64,000 bases of DNA from JAFDZV01 sp964455525. Lineage in GTDB: Bacteria; Bacteroidota; Ignavibacteria; OLB7. Below, piece after piece: positions 63,110-64,000 of this stretch (position 1 is the stretch's first letter; each line of letters opens with the position of its first letter). The notes beneath the pieces were generated by a model, which did not search any database, was not told the DNA's origin, and saw only the letters and a list, made by a program, of their open reading frames with translations. Where the stretch lies: contig CAYVWR010000012.1 in the NCBI GenBank assembly GCA_964455525.1, positions 62,001 to 126,000 on the forward strand, in the 5' to 3' direction. A program made the position numbers and the translations under genes.

Positions 63110-64000
63110 TATATCGAGCATCCCGGCGGGATGGGGGCTGCGGAGACGCGATGGGGGTGATGCTCCGGTGTGTCCTTGCGCTACTTTTTCTGTCGGGGAT
63201 CTCCGGTTGCATCCCCGACCCGCTTGCTCCTGATCGGGCTTCGCCGGATACGTTTATCACCAGCGGCGTCATCGTGGTGAACGAGGGGCTGTGGCGGCAG
63301 GACAACGCCACGCTGACAGCCTATGATCCGGTAACCGGAGTGGTGATTCAGGATTACTTCGCCCTGAAGAATCCCGGTCTGCGGCTGGGAGATATCGCAA
63401 ATAGTATTACCGCCCATGAGGGGCGTGGTTACATAGCGGTTTCTACATCGCAGAATGTGGAGGTGATAGACCTTCGCTCGGGATCTTCCCTCGGCAGGCT
63501 CCATCTTTCTGCTGGGAACGAGCCTCGACAGATCGCGTTTGCAGACGATAAGCATGCCTATGTCACTACCTTGCTGGATTCCTTAATCGAGTTCGATCCA
63601 GGTTCATTGCGGGTATTGCGGTCGTTTCCAACGGGACCGGCACCGGAGGGTGTGGCCGTTGCACATGGGCGAGTTTTTGTCGCAAACTCCGGGTTTGGCT
63701 ACTACCGCCAGGAGGAACCATATGCCGGAACGTTGGCTATGTATGATCCATCGATCGGACGGCTGGAGCGGTCGATCAGGATCGGGCCGAACCCGCGTGC
63801 GGTGCGGTATCTGCCGCTCAACGATCGGCTCTATGTGATCTATGGGCTTGCTTTCGAGGAGGGGGGATTGGTAGAGCTTGATCCGGTCACGTTTCGCGAG
63901 ACCCGGCGTTGGAACATTCTGGACCCGCGGGGCCTTGATCTGGATCGGAACGCCGGTCTGGCCTATGTGATCGCCAGCCAGGGGGTGGTCCGTGTCAATC
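63106..64000 (+). CDS. BtuG-like surface lipoprotein propeller, cut by window edge
   Basis: This frame starts at ATG 63106, overlapping the btuB stop by 4 bases (ATG 63151 and 63160 are nearby alternatives), and is open to the last base: 298 codons visible, stop not reached. A lipoprotein signal (CVLALLFLSGISGC) places Cys as the new N terminus, so the protein is lipid-anchored. The rest has propeller blades of the YncE kind: GVIVVNEGLWRQDNATLTAY, NVEVIDLRSGSSLGRL, AYVTTLLDSLIEFDPGSLRV and PNPRAVRYLPLNDRLYVIYG. BtuG of Bacteroides is such a lipoprotein, caps BtuB and binds B12 very tightly. Position and fold fit the same role here. Confidence 0.9.
   Translation, partial: MIYRASRRDGGCGDAMGVMLRCVLALLFLSGISGCIPDPLAPDRASPDTFITSGVIVVNEGLWRQDNATLTAYDPVTGVVIQDYFALKNPGLRLGDIANSITAHEGRGYIAVSTSQNVEVIDLRSGSSLGRLHLSAGNEPRQIAFADDKHAYVTTLLDSLIEFDPGSLRVLRSFPTGPAPEGVAVAHGRVFVANSGFGYYRQEEPYAGTLAMYDPSIGRLERSIRIGPNPRAVRYLPLNDRLYVIYGLAFEEGGLVELDPVTFRETRRWNILDPRGLDLDRNAGLAYVIASQGVVRVN

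Overview
The window looks like chromosome of a moderately G+C-rich Gram-negative bacterium of the Bacteroidota/Chlorobiota (FCB) lineage. The evidence is several proteins ending in type IX secretion (T9SS) sorting domains, an OstA-like LPS-transport protein, a Bacteroidota-type ribosomal protein L33, a DUF2723 glycosyltransferase and the TonB/BtuB and BtuG-like surface B12 system. A Kapabacteria/Ignavibacteria-like member would fit, but this is a judgement from protein style, not from a search. No tRNA, rRNA, CRISPR array, transposase or phage gene was seen.

Layout. 1-5.9 kb: a secreted DUF6503-like protein (cut by the edge), KdsC, a two-gene M16 peptidase pair (one catalytic, one not) and a VWA protein. 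6-14.5 kb: ClpC, a nearly gene-free 0.9 kb, a short-chain acyl-CoA dehydrogenase, an OstA-like protein, a secreted FlgD-Ig protein and a Dus tRNA dihydrouridine synthase. 14.6-19 kb (minus): YceI, QueE, and infC-rpmI-rplT-pheS. 19.2-26.6 kb: IspE, an L,D-transpeptidase, an SRPBCC protein, Mrp, NifU-like, 3-methyladenine glycosylase and LepA. 27-38.5 kb (plus): two tandem signal peptidases I, HemW, a large DUF2723 membrane protein with a polyprenyl-phosphate-sugar synthase, a Nudix hydrolase, a small barrel protein, RuvX and a flippase. 38.6-44.6 kb: a fused dehydrogenase/oxidoreductase, a PhoX-like lipoprotein and a di-haem peroxidase. 44.8-47.6 kb (minus): a T9SS-sorted matrixin-type protease, an unknown secreted protein and the frameshifted remains of an outer-membrane barrel gene. 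47.8-51.7 kb (minus): ffh-rpsP-rimM-trmD-rplS. 52-54.8 kb: an FAD oxidoreductase and a membrane polyferredoxin.

The end of the window holds the most interesting layout. On the minus strand a DUF2946-like His/Cys membrane protein, a COG0523 (CobW-type) metal GTPase and a cysteine-poor ribosomal protein L33 lie in a row behind a perfect 15-bp Fur/Zur-type palindrome; this looks like a zinc-starvation operon. Diverging from it, a cobalamin riboswitch leads a run of tightly packed or overlapping genes: a T9SS-sorted beta-propeller, a second T9SS-sorted protein, a BtuB-like TonB receptor and a BtuG-like lipoprotein propeller that runs off the window. Together these look like a surface B12 capture and import system in which some of the cell-surface binders are T9SS cargo.

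Several genes lie outside simple ATG/GTG/TTG open-frame calling: rpmG (59 codons), infC with an AUA start, both edge genes, and the decayed barrel gene.
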